Positions 46,929 through 59,388 of a stretch of DNA of 64,000 nt are shown one piece after another. Below the pieces are notes generated by a model. That model was not told the DNA's origin. It made no database searches and saw nothing but the letters and a program-made list of their open reading frames with translations. A program made the position numbers and the translations under genes. The DNA is from Blastocystis sp. Blastoise (Eukaryota; Sar; Bigyra; Opalinata; Blastocystidae): NCBI GenBank assembly GCA_039096225.1, contig JBBPEB010000014.1:1499501-1563500 (forward strand), read 5' to 3'. Within the stretch, counting starts at the first letter, position 1; each line of letters starts with the position of its first letter.

Positions 46929-49324
46929 CTATTCTAATTTTGTAAAGAAGTTTGTTTCCCTAAATTGATTTACGAAAACATGTGCAGGAATAGTATTACT
47001 TTTAGGCATAACCTAAATATAGCATATAATAATAGTTATATAATCAAAATGAATAATCAAATGGATTTATATATATATATATATATACTTGTAACGATTT
47101 GACTCCAATCCAAGAATCACAGCCGCATTTAATATATAAATGTTTCGTTCTCTTTAAATACCGCACTGTTCCCACGGGGATTTCAGAGGACGACCTACCC
47201 GCTTTATAAAGAATAATATAGAATAGGGTTATATATATAAAATCTGTTTTTTTTAAATTGAATATTAAAAGAATTCATTAAAAAAATATAATTAATGTAT
47301 ACTATATACATAGTAATATATGAATACTTGGTTCAGGAATATATAGGTCTCGAAGAATAATAGTGTTTTTTTGTGTTTTCATTATAGAGTTTTCGTTATA
47401 AGTATATATTTGTGTACATTTCAAAGGATATAAATGAGAAGTAGCTCGGAATAAATTATAACTATATATATATAGAATTGTATTTTTTTTGTATATATAT
47501 AAGAGAAAATATATTAATTTCTTGAGAAAGATAGATACATAGTTTTATTATTTTGTTGAAAATCAACTACAGACATTTCTGACGTAATTTTCTTTGTATA
47601 TGAAGGAATTATATAGGGGTCCTAAAGAAATATAAGGAAAAAGGAATAGAGGATATATATATATATATATTTAGAGAGAGAAGGGGTTATACAGATAATA
47701 AAAAAAATAGAGAAAGACTTATATAGGTGATAATAATATAGGGATGATATAATATATATAATATAATAGAATAGAATAATATATAGATAAGAAATAGAAT
47801 AAAGCAAAATAACATATAGATAAGATAAAGAATAGAATACAATAGAATATATATAGAAGAGATTATATAGAATAGTAATTAGAGATTATGTTATATATAA
47901 AGAAACGCCAAATGGTTATAATATATAAATTAATAGATATATATATTCATAATTAAAACAAAAATATATATATTCATAATAATAATTTAATATATATATA
48001 TATATACTTGTATTTCTGGATGATTCGTAAGCTCATTATAATTATATAATGTATTCATTAAACAACTAGAACCAAGTGTAGAAAGAATAGACGTTAATCT
48101 ATAAATGATAATATTATATATATATATAATTAATAGAAAATCATTCTATATAATAGTAAGTAAGAATTGTAATTAATAATGATGAATAATAAAGATAACA
48201 ATAAAGATAATAATAATAATAATAAAGATAACAATAAAGATAATAATAAAGATAATAACATATATATATATATACTCTGGGCATTGAATAGTATTTGAAA
48301 TAGGAATTTCTTTCTTCATTAGTATATCTCCTTTATCAATATTCTTAGGGTCCAAAGTGATTATAGATACACCTGCTTTATCATCACCCTATATATATAT
48401 AGTATAAATAATTGTTATTGTCCATATATATAATCAAAAATAAAATTAATATTTAACATATATAATATAATCTATAATCAACAAATATATATATATATAA
48501 ACATATTAACATTATAATAAGAAGAATATAACATATATAATACAAAATATTAAAAATAAAAAATAGTATTATAAAAAAAATTGAATATAAATAATAAACT
48601 AGATATACATTTAACAATGTAGAAATGATAGGAGAAGGTCCACGATATTTTGGCAATAAAGATGGATGAACATTAATACCTCCAAAATGAAAACTTTCAA
48701 TTATTTTCTTTGGAATAAAATAACCAAAGGAAGCGCATACTAATAAATTAAATTGATTTGAAGTGATTTTATCAGGAATAGACCAATCTCGTAATGTCCT
48801 ACAAATGTATTAGTATTAAATCATGATTTAATATTCAAATATATATCAAAATAAACTTTAAAAAAACATACTTTAATCCCGAAATCGGATAATATTGAAT
48901 ATCATTTGATTTACAATATTCTTCAACCGGAAGTAGTAGCTCAGGCTTCGATTTTTTTGTTTTCCTTTTTATATTCTTCTTAACCATTGTCGTACATACT
49001 ACCTAAAAAGAAGGAATTATTATTTATAAACTGAACATAATGCTATCGATTAAAGTAAGTAACTTTTGAATCAATGTATTCTGCAAAATAATAACACTGA
49101 TGTAAATAATATACTTCTAGAGAATTCACAACTCCATCGTCTTTCTTAAGATCATCGTGAAGAGCTTCTAAAGAAGGTAACGAAACATTATCACTTCCAA
49201 AAAACATCACATCAAATTTCTTCGGACTAGTTGAAAACGTCCTACATATAATCAATTGCTGAAAGTATTTTTTTGAATAATATAATGGAAGTAATCCAAC
49301 TGTTCTTTTTAAAGGAATAAACAT
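46929..49324 (-). CDS. MTFMT: Methionyl-tRNA formyltransferase, mitochondrial type
   Basis: A multi-exon gene; start ATG 49324 (MFIPLKRTVGLLPLYYSKKY), with a basic, hydrophobic N-terminus that fits a mitochondrial targeting peptide. The enzyme formylates initiator Met-tRNA with 10-formyl-THF for organellar translation. Seen in order: FDVMFFGSDNVSLPSLEALH, then (across an intron) VVCTTMVKK, FNLLVCASFGYFIPKKI, INVHPSLLPKYRGPSPI (the active-site Asn and His region), AGVSIITLDPKNIDKGDIL (catalytic Asp region), and a C-terminal part ending NQFRETNFFTKLE before TAG. The weak-similarity C-terminal exons (46929-47460) follow in frame and look like the OB-type tRNA-binding domain. An apparent extension upstream to 49342 would start at TTG and is rejected. 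Its presence argues that the mitochondrion translates its own mRNAs. Confidence 0.9.
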
Positions 49325-49530
49325 GGTGATTATCAAGAACAAATGAAATGGATGAATAGAAAAAACGAAAATGTTTATTTTTTTTAAATTTTTGTATTTT
49401 GTTTTTAAAAAATTTTATAATGATTTAAAAATGGAAGTAAAAACAAAACACAGGTTATATATATATTTCTTTTTGATTAATTATCTCTAAATACACATGT
49501 AAATAATATATATTTTAAAAAAGCACACAA

Positions 49531-50592
49531 TTAATCAGTTGAAGCAAGAGAAAACTATATATATGTGGTGAAGAGAGCATAAACAAATATAAAACTATAG
49601 AATAATATACGTATTCCCATTTATTTGCTGGAAATAGATGTTTATTACGATCATACCAACGTCGATCAACAACCTTATCAGTGTGAATCTATAAATCATT
49701 ATTAAATACATAAATATATAGATTAAGAACGGATACTTCTTGAGATTGATGCTGATCATCTTCGTGAATGGTAACATCTGAAGTTGTCTAGAATAGTGGA
49801 ATTAGTAGAAGATATTATAAATCATATTTTTAAATATACTTTATATATATATAAAGGTAAATTGTGATGTGTTGCTTTTTTAACTAATAATTTATAAAAC
49901 GTGTAATTCTATAAAGAAAAAGAGTAATATTGTGAGTATATAGTTATATAAATACAGGAGGAATAATGGCATCTTCTTTTATATATAAAAGATCATCTGT
50001 CGAGAGAGAAGCTAGATCTGCATATTGTTTAGAAAGTGACTATATAATTATATAAATAGATAAAAATATTATGAAATTATTTATTGCTTTCTATGCAGAT
50101 AAAAAAATTGATTTTTTATATTTGTATTACTTATAATATATAATATTTATTTTGTAATAAATTTATATAATATTGTATATATATATATAATATTGTATAT
50201 AAATGCATACTTTACGAACTTTATCTAGGAATAAGCTTATAGTTGCACCTCGTTCTATTTCCATGGTACCAACGTGACTCTGACCATTGTAGTAACTATA
50301 ACATATCTATATACACCAGAATTATATATATATATATATTGTTTTCATTATATATATATATAAATGTTTTTTTTTCTATTATATATATATAAATGTGTTT
50401 TTTCTATTATATAGATAGTATAACTAAAACATAATATTGGATAAATTAAACAAAATAATATTTTATTTGTAATAAAAATATATAAAAATATATATAAAAA
50501 TATATAAAAATATATAAAAATATATATAAAAATATTTAAAATTATATATATAAAAAAAAATCCTTAAAAATAAAATTGAATATAATAAGAGT

Positions 50593-50623
<31 letters not shown>

Positions 50624-51820
50624 CTTGTAATTTTTCATGTTTCAGTCGTTCCTGTTCCTGTTCCCATTCACTTATATATGTACTTATTTTTGATTTCTCC
50701 TGTTCTATCTTCTCTCTATAGAATAATAAATATAATAATAATAGAGTAAACAATAGTAATAACTATGATTTCTACATTTATAAACACTTTTAAATTATAT
50801 AATAAATAATAAATAATAAATAATAAATAATAAATAATAAATAATAAATAATAAATAATAAATAATAAATAATAAATAACAAATAATAAATAATAAATAA
50901 CAAATAATAAATAATAAATAATAAATAATAAATAATAAATAATAAATAATAAATAATAAATAATAAATAATAAATAATAAATAATAAATAATAAATAATA
51001 AATAATAAATAATAAATAATAAATAATAAATAATAAATAATAAATAATAAATAATAAATAATAAATAATAAATAATAAATAATAAATAATAAATAATAAA
51101 TAATAAATAATAAATAATAATATACTTATCATTCATTAAATCAATATCAATATTTGGATCTTTGCTTATTTTCTTCTGTATACATTTCTTCTTAGGAATA
51201 TATACTTCTTCTTCTTCATCATCTCCTTCTAAATTAAATGATAATTTCTGAGCATGCTTATCTCTTAATTGATCTAATTTATCACGTGCATTCTTTCGAC
51301 GAACTTCAAATCTATAATTAATTATAACACGTATAAATAAACTATAATAAAAATTTTTTTACGCTTCTTTTGATTTCGCTTTCTTTGCAGCTTTTTCATG
51401 TTCTAGTTTTTCTCTTGCATTCCTATAATCTTCTACTGAATGTAGACCTACAGTTACCTTCTATATATTATAAGATAATTATAAAAATTATTTTTAAAAC
51501 TTGATTTTTATAATAAAACATATACAGCTAGATGATCCATCACAGAAAAATGACATTCTTTAAATTGCTCATTCAAAGGCTTGATCGAATTAGTGTACTT
51601 TTCATCAATCTCTTTCTTCTCTATACAAAATGTATATAAATATATACTCTATCTCCTTTTTAATATTAAAGAATAGCGAATTAAAGATAGATAAATAATT
51701 ACTAGCTTCAAATTCTTTGATTTGCTTTTCACGTTGTAAAGCCATCATCGCCGCTTCTTTCCCTGCAACATTACCCTCTTGTGTATAGATACCAGTATCT
51801 TTCTTGACTTCACTATTCAT
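49531..51820 (-). CDS. FAM50: XAP5/FAM50 family splicing-associated protein
   Basis: A multi-exon gene; start MNSEVKKDTGIYTQEGNVAG, stop TAA at 49531-49533. The family is nuclear and linked to the spliceosome C complex. The N-terminal half is a charged helix with family blocks KEAAMMALQREKQIKEFEA, VGLHSVEDYRNAREKLEHE and RKNARDKLDQLRDKHAQKL. The C-terminal XAP5 domain is clear: LSTDDLLYIKEDAIIPPNYT, FYKLLVKKA, then VVDRRWYDRNKHLFPANKWE. An intron of more than 400 bases (about 50717-51126 including the repeat) separates the two halves. The last exon adds only FSLASTD. It lies 206 bases upstream of the formyltransferase start on the same strand. Confidence 0.9.
50796..51121 (-). repeat. 7-bp (ATAAATA)n tandem repeat, about 325 bp
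   Basis: More than 40 nearly perfect copies of a heptamer, with two AACAAATA-type variants near 50878-50903, inside an intron of the XAP5 gene. A 7-base unit cycles through all three frames, so its open reading (LLFIIYY repeats) is an artefact of the unit lacking stops on that strand. Confidence 0.92.
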
Positions 51821-52153
51821 TATGAAAGAGTATTATGAAATTTAAAATAACCAAATGAATTTCCAAGAATCTTCATTCATTCTTCCCTTTAAATTAATTT
51901 TCGTTCATTCTTCTTTTTCTCCAATATTAACATACCTAACAAATACTTATATGTATAGTTTTTGTTAAAGACTCTAGTAAATATTCATCACTTTTCAGCA
52001 AGACTGAATCAAACGAAAAAACTGTATACATACAGTTTTTTTTAAATCAAATTATATACACTCAAATATCAAAGTCTAATCGATCTTGAGTTGACTTTAT
52101 TCTACATCTAGAATTCACTTTAAATTGATTATTATAGAACAGCGAAATAGAAC
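51821..52153. other. Divergent intergenic region, XAP5 / UEV-kinase gene
   Basis: About 333 bases with both promoters. T-rich tracts near 52038-52044; nothing else recognisable. Confidence 0.5.
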
Positions 52154-53322
52154 ATGGACAATAATCAAAATGTATTTATTCATTAATATATTTATTATAT
52201 GTGCCAAATTTAGGTTGCTAACATCAGAAAAGAAATAAATGACCTGATGAATGATGATCAACTATACACCTTCCAGATCAGTTTTTGTATATTCGTCGTT
52301 TCTATTTGTTATTCTCTTAATTTATGCTTTATTTGTCGAGACCAATAATATAATGTATAACTATTCATTTTTATAGCATTTTATCACGAGAGTTGGTATT
52401 TTTATACAGTTGGTATACGTTATCCTATCGTGAAGAATAATGATACTGAGTTTATTATTGTTTATTTGACATTTTACACCAATTTTATTGTCAAAACACA
52501 GTTTTGTATCAAGATTTTACCATTGAATCAATATACAAAGTTTGATACATCTACTGGTGTCTATGATGACTCTGGATATGTAGTTCCTAATGTCATGTCA
52601 CAAATTAATAATGTATGATGATAATTAAAATTCTTTTTACTTTTTTTAACATTTTTTTTTTACATAAAATGTATTTAATATATATCCTCTATTATTCAAG
52701 GAAGAAACATTAATTCAATTATGTGAAAAAATTCGTAAAATGATTCAAAATTATTATCCTTTTTATATCCCGTATATTTTTATATTTTATTTATATATTT
52801 ATATATTTATATATTATTAAATTTTTTTTTATTAAATTTTTTTTTATTTACATATGAATATGTATGTCATGTTTAGTTATATATTTTTTATTTCTATATT
52901 ATTATATATATAGTATGAATCCACCAATGAAGAGTGTTCTGAATTCCTCACTTCACTCCACTTTACAAGAATTTAATGCACTTCCAAAAGAACTTACTAA
53001 TAATAGTATATATATATATATTCATAGAATTCTTATTATATATATATATATGTATTTTCTTTATTTTCATGATATCGAATGAGTACTTTATTTATTATAT
53101 TCATTTAAACTATTCTAAATAATCTATATTATAATAGATATATAATTAGTTATTAAGATTATTAATATAAATCGTGAATTATTATATATCTCATTTATAA
53201 TAATATTTATATGATGTAATATATATATATATAGTTACATTAATACCATGGTCTCAATTAATTGGTGTTCAAGATATGGGGAAACAGGGAAACTTCGGTG
53301 CTGTGTCGAAGGCGTATTTTTA

Positions 53323-53361
<39 letters not shown>

Positions 53362-53879
53362 ATGTTCTAATTTAAAATAATATATACTTTTGTCATCATC
53401 ATACTTTGCTATTTTTATTTTTAGATTATATATTATTATTATATATTATTATTATATATCATTATTATATATATATTATATATACCAATAGTACATGGAA
53501 TAATGTAGATGTATGTGTCAAATTACTCAAAGAGATTCCCACGGGAAAAGCATTAGAGCGATTTATTCGAGAAGTGACCATTCAGTGCTCTATAAAAAAT
53601 GAACATTTAGTTCATGTATATATATATATATTACTTTTTATCATTACTTTTTTATTTGTTTCACATATTTAGTTTACTTCTATTTTATATTTATTTTACT
53701 TATTAATCTTATTCATTATGTTACAGTTATAATTAATATTAGTATACTTATTCTATTCATGATTATTTACCTAGGCTTATGGTATTAGTGTATCTCCTGA
53801 AGGTAAATATGCGTTAATTATGGACTACGCGTCACAGGGAACACTTGAAAACTACTATGCAAGTCGTCTGTAAAGATAT

Positions 53880-53911
<32 letters not shown>

Positions 53912-54030
53912 GAGGTGTAGAGTTACCTATAGATGATCGTAAGAAGTTGATGGTACAAGTCGTAGAAGGACTTCAATTCCTTCATTCTAATCATATTATT
54001 CATAGAGATCTTAAAGTATATATATACATA

Positions 54031-54065
<35 letters not shown>

Positions 54066-55513
54066 TATTAATATTATCTTTGACTATTGTAGTTTTACTT
54101 TCATTTTTGATATAAATAACAATGATTATCATAATTATAATCATATCAAAATTATAATATAAATATACTTATTACTCTATATAGCCAGATAACATTCTTA
54201 TACATAATAATAATGCTTATATTTCTGATTTTGGTCTTGCACGTACAGTCAATATCAATTTACATATGACAGGATTCTGCGAGAAATTTCAGTATATATA
54301 TATATATATATAATTATATATATTTCTATGTACATAATATATGTATATTAACTATATATACATAGTGGTGCTCCAGAAATCATAGAAGGGAAACCTTATG
54401 ATTATAAATGTGATATATATTCATTAGCTTTTGTTCTCTATTATATATGGACTGGATCTTCCATGCTAGATCATGCTTCTGTTCCTAAAGATGTATATAT
54501 ATAATAATAATAATTATTATTATTATAACTATTATAATTATAATCTTATTATAATATATTTTTTTAAATATATAAAATTATTAAAAAAAACATTTATTAT
54601 TAAAAATAATTCTATATGTATATAATTAATATTTCAAATATAAATATGAAAGATTAAAATATAAGTGAGTATTATATATATATATGTTTATATATATATA
54701 GATGATACCCTCATTTAAACGGGATAATTATTTATTATTTGATATTGATGATTCTCTTCCTCTATGTATATACATATATATATTATTATTATTATTATTA
54801 TAATTCTTTTAATAATAATAATATATATAGCATTAAGTAATGTTTTACATGGATGTTTAAATTATAATAGTCGTCAGAGACCTGAATTAAAAGAAATATT
54901 AGATGCTATATATCTTATATCGAATAATGATAATCAATATAGAATTAGTAAAAATTTAATTATTGAACAAGATGTTCATCATAATCTTTCAAAAAATCCT
55001 AATGATCCTATATATATAAGAATGAAAATGAAAGAAACATTAAATGCTAAGCAAGAAGATTCTTCTAATAATAACTCATTTTATAAAATGGGTGTGAATT
55101 ATGAAGATCAATTGAGAAATGAACAAAATACCTCATTTTATCTTAATCATCAACAAAATCCACAATCGAAAATGCGTAATATTAATCATAATATATCTGA
55201 ACCTAGTTTCTCATCAACTACAGAACAAATTATGTCAAACGACAAAATTAATAATAAAGATTCAAAAGAAATATGGAATTATCAACAATCTACTGTACAG
55301 TGTAATCCCAAGTCCGTTTTACAACCTCCTACTATATTCTATAATCATAACGATCACGACGATGAACGCACGAAGCTACTTCAAGAAAATCATATTTCTC
55401 CTACAGATAATGTCTATAATGCTAGTGAATTAGAAAAATCAAGCTCAAAGAACCAAACTAAGAACCGTAATAAAGGTGAAACATTAAATAAGAACTGCTG
55501 CAATACATTTTAA
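52154..55513 (+). CDS. Protein kinase with probable UEV/RWD-like N-terminal domain
   Basis: Thirteen exons close in frame to 623 residues: 52154-52171, 52214-52286, 52377-52612, 52701-52771, 52914-53005, 53235-53313, 53492-53615, 53775-53869, 53913-54015, 54185-54291, 54366-54492, 54702-54765, 54831-55513. The kinase core is complete: Gly loop GKQGNFGAV (179-187), Lys200 in VDVCVKLLKEI, HR-Asp295-LKPDN, Asp312-FG and GAPEIIEG. TWNNVDVCVK resembles TKL-type kinases. Residues 1-150 (TVGIRYPIVKN, then FCIKILPLN, then TGVYDDSGYVVP, then a helix) follow the outline of ubiquitin-E2-variant domains such as TSG101, an inference from weak similarity. The C-terminal 200 residues are Asn/Ser-rich and disordered, ending NKNCCNTF, a possible prenylation site. 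Confidence 0.87.
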
Positions 55514-55935
55514 CATTTTGAAAATCTTCAACTTGCTCTTTTATAAGCCATAAAATCTGCTATTTATATCTATACTCTCAGTAGAATGCTTATTCACTAT
55601 GCTATAAATGCTATAAGTATTCATTTCAATAATTGTCATTCACATTTAAACTCTCTCATTTTTTAAAAATTTCTTTTATTTTTATTTCATTATTATAATA
55701 TTAATTCATTTGTATTTTTGTTAAATGTATTATTCATTCATTAAGAAAAAGAATTAAAGTTCAATAAATGACTTTTAAATTATGAGTGTTTTTTTACAAA
55801 TTACCACGAAACTATTGCATTCAACTATGGGATCCCGTTTTTTGTTTGGATGGTTGGAAAATGACAAGGGAAGTGTAATGGAAATTAAAAAAAATGAAAC
55901 ACATATACATTTCACATTAAATTATCTAAATAACT
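55514..55935. other. Intergenic region between kinase and phosphate transporter
   Basis: About 422 bases between tandem plus-strand genes; holds the kinase 3' end and the transporter promoter. No repeat, ORF or RNA gene supported. Confidence 0.5.
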
Positions 55936-56834
55936 ATGGCTGATCAAACAGTTGCTATTCCAGAGACTTCTCCTTCCGTAGAGAATGGAATTTCTGATAA
56001 GAAGAAACAACGTCTTAATATTACTATTTCTGCAATTAGTAACTTGAGCATTGGATACAACCTCTGTTGTATTAGTCTTGTTTTAGATATTATGGGTGAC
56101 GCCTATAATACTGATATAACTACTAGTAAGAATTACATGGCTGCTGCTTGTTTTGCAGGCGCTATTCTTGGTCAACTTACTTTTGGTTATATTGGTGATG
56201 TCATTGGAAGATCCAAAGGATTATATCTTACACAAATCTTATCTATTATTGGTGCTCTCGGTAGGTATGTAATGTAGATCTTATTTATTTATTTTTATTT
56301 TATTATATTTCATTCTTTATTGGTTTTAAATATTTATTTATTTTTATTTTTATTTATTGTATATTTATTTGATTAATTTTGAATACTATTTTATGTTTAT
56401 ATATTTTCCTAGTGCTGCATCATGGGAATGGGGTGTATTATCTCCTTTTATAATGGTTTCCTTTTGGAGATTTATATTAGGTATAGGTGTTGGTGGTGGT
56501 TATCCTTTATCTGCTGTTTTAGCTACAGAATCCAGTCAATCACAATCTAAAGGTTTTGTTGGTGCTTTTGTATTCTCTATGCAAGGATTAGCTGTTGTAG
56601 TCGTTCCTTTAACGATGTATATATTATTATTATGCTTCCAAAATGTAGACAATCAATATCTTTGGGTATACAGACTTGCTCTTGGTATATTCTTATATGT
56701 ATTGTGTTTATATGTTTATATATTTATTGTGTTTTTATGTTTATTGGGTTTATATGTTTATTATATGTTTATATTTATTATGATTATTTGTTTGTTGTAC
56801 TTATTATGTTTATTATTTTATTAACTTATTATGT

Positions 56835-56871
<37 letters not shown>

Positions 56872-56961
56872 TCTTGGTGCTCTTCCTGGATTAATTACAC
56901 TTCCATTTAAAACACATGAAACTTCTAAAAAGTCACCCACACCTACTCCTGCTGAAGAAAA

Positions 56962-57012
<51 letters not shown>

Positions 57013-57265
57013 CATAGGATAATAAATATTATTATATATTATTATTATTATTATTTAATATACTATATATATTTGATCACTACTATTATATATATTATTA
57101 TATATTATTATTATTATTATTTAATATAATATATATATTTGATCACTACTATTATATATATATATATATATAGCTCCTTCTGTTTGGTCCCTTCTTCGTC
57201 AATGGAAATATCTCTCGAAATTAATCGGAACAATGGGCACTTGGATGATGGCAGATCTTGTCTTC

Positions 57266-57319
<54 letters not shown>

Positions 57320-57560
57320 TATTATTTATATATTTTATTTATTTAAAATTAACACAATCGTATATTTATTAATATCTATTCCTTTATGATTCAATATATA
57401 TATATATATATATATATTATTATACTACTCTATCTATTCATATATCTACTTCTACGGTACTCTTATATTCTCTTATGTAGTTATTCACCAAGTATTCGGA
57501 GAACACGAAACGCATATCGATACTGCCCTTCATCAAACTATACTTGCTCTTATTGGATTA

Positions 57561-57599
<39 letters not shown>

Positions 57600-57622
57600 T
57601 ATATATCTTATATATATCTTAT

Positions 57623-57681
<59 letters not shown>

Positions 57682-57866
57682 TATATATTTCTTGTCCTAT
57701 TGGATTACCTGGATATTACATCGCTTGTTTCTTAATGGATAAAACAGGAAAGAAAATATTACAACTTCAAGGCTATTTCTTTGTATGTATTATATATCTT
57801 GTTATTGGTCTTCTGATGGGAACTGAATTACCTCCTTTTATACTCCTCTTATTGTATATATATATA

Positions 57867-57911
<45 letters not shown>

Positions 57912-58445
57912 CATCTTTCAAAATACTATATATATATATATAGATATGGTTTATCATTCTTCTTCTTAAATGTCGGTCCTAATACAACTGCTTTCCTTCT
58001 TCCTTCTTCTACTTTTGAACCTGAAGTTCGTTCCACGATGAATGGTATCTCAGCCGCTGGCGGCAAATTTGGAGCTGTCCTTGGTATATATATATATATA
58101 TATTATTTTCTATATACATTATTATTATTTATATTATTACTTATCAACATAAAACCATATATTTCTAAACATAACTATTATATAGGTACTTTTGTTTTAC
58201 CTATTATTCAAGATCAATATGGTTCTGCTGTCGTATATATTCTATAATTATTTTATATATATAAATTTCTAATTTTTAAAAAATAGATTATGTATATATG
58301 TTCCGGTTGTGCTCTTCTTGGTTTCTTATTAACTTATTTCTTTGTTGATAATGATTACACATTCTCTTGCAAAAAGAACAAAGAAGAACCTCTTATTCAA
58401 GCTGATGCCGAATCAGTTACTCAACCTATTCTTGAACAACAATAA
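55936..58445 (+). CDS. Phosphate:H+ symporter-like MFS transporter
   Basis: Exons: 55936-56264, 56413-56684, 56871 to 56963 or 57005, 57174-57268, 57456-57563, 57711 onward, last exon ending in TAA at 58445. Seen: AACFAGAILGQLTFGYIGDV, GIGVGGGYPLSAVLATE (helix 4-5 signature), MMADLVFYGTLIFSY (helix 7), NVGPNTTAFLLPSSTFEPEV, then RSTMNGISAAGGKFGAVLG. These are hallmarks of PHO84/PHT1-type phosphate symporters of the plasma membrane. About 12 spans are visible, with a loop near THETSKKSPTPTPAEEK between the halves. Five introns are GT-AG. Three AT-rich interruptions (56964-57173, 57269-57455, 57564-57710) are irregular; two are bounded by exact direct repeats. If the second is not removed the frame meets TAG at 57317, so the gene needs unusual splicing, is damaged, or is misassembled there. 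Confidence 0.82.
57028..57160 (+). repeat. 66-bp tandem duplication in a phosphate transporter intron
   Basis: The segment carrying TTTGATCACTACTATTATAT occurs twice, 66 bases apart (first GATCAC at 57075, second at 57141), with the flanking ATT-rich sequence also repeated. It lies inside the intron that ends at 57173. Confidence 0.88.
57551..57710 (+). repeat. 147-bp AT-rich insertion bounded by 13-bp direct repeats
   Basis: TATTGGATTACCT at 57551-57563 recurs exactly at 57698-57710. Between them is an almost pure TA array. The insert plus one repeat copy is 147 bases, a multiple of three, and is open in the transporter frame. Removing it restores LIGLPGYYIACF. The insert has no GT-AG or AT-AC boundary in any register of the repeat. 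Confidence 0.85.
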
Positions 58446-58697
58446 ACTTTATAAGTTATCATAACCTCAAACATATATATATCTATATATTATGTGTTTT
58501 CTTGAATATATTCAGTTGAATTTCTATACTTCTTGTGTTTTTTATTTATATACAAAATTTTCATTCTCGTTTTTCAATTCCATAAGATGTCTCAACTCAT
58601 TTTTCTTGATTAACATTTAGTCCATAAAAACTTAAAACGACGAAAAACAAAAATAAGTTTTCTAAAAGATATTTTTTCATTTTTTGCTGACGTCTTC

Positions 58698-59300
58698 ATG
58701 ATCATGATGTCTTTAACAAGCCTATTTCAATACATATTATTTGTATATACTTCAAATACATCTTCTGAATTAAAATTTAGTATTATCCGTTTATTGTCAA
58801 TGCAGTTGTTGTTTCCATTCTCTCAGCTTCTGCAGATATCTGTGCTCAATTTATTGAGGAAAGTATGTACACTTAATGGCTCATTTCATTTTGTAGGTAT
58901 ATCATTCAGAGACATTAATTGGAAACGAGTTCGCAAATATTTAGTATTTATTTATCATTTCCAACTTTTCTTAGTTTTAATATATATAATGATATAGTCC
59001 TGGGGATTTATTAATGGAATCTGCTCTTCTTTCTGGTATATTCGTTGTTAATCTTCTCTTTTTTTAGTTTTTATTAGGCTTATGTTTTTGAATTTTATGA
59101 TCCCTGGTCAAAACTATATAAAGAACATTGGAAAAGTTGCTATAGACCAAGTATATATATATTTTTTTAATATATGTATTTCATTTTTTTTTATATTTAT
59201 TAAATAAATATATATATATAGCTTTTATATGCTCCTGTAATTAACTTTGTATTTTTAAGTTATTGTAATTGGTACGATGTATGTTTATTATTATCTGAAA

Positions 59301-59388
<88 letters not shown>

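Noticed and set aside
49325-49342. N-terminal extension of the formyltransferase
   Set aside because: Starts at TTG; the first ATG is at 49324.
50716-51136. Leu/Phe/Ile/Tyr repeat proteins over the heptamer array
   Set aside because: Open only because ATAAATA has no stop on one strand; it is an intron of the XAP5 gene.
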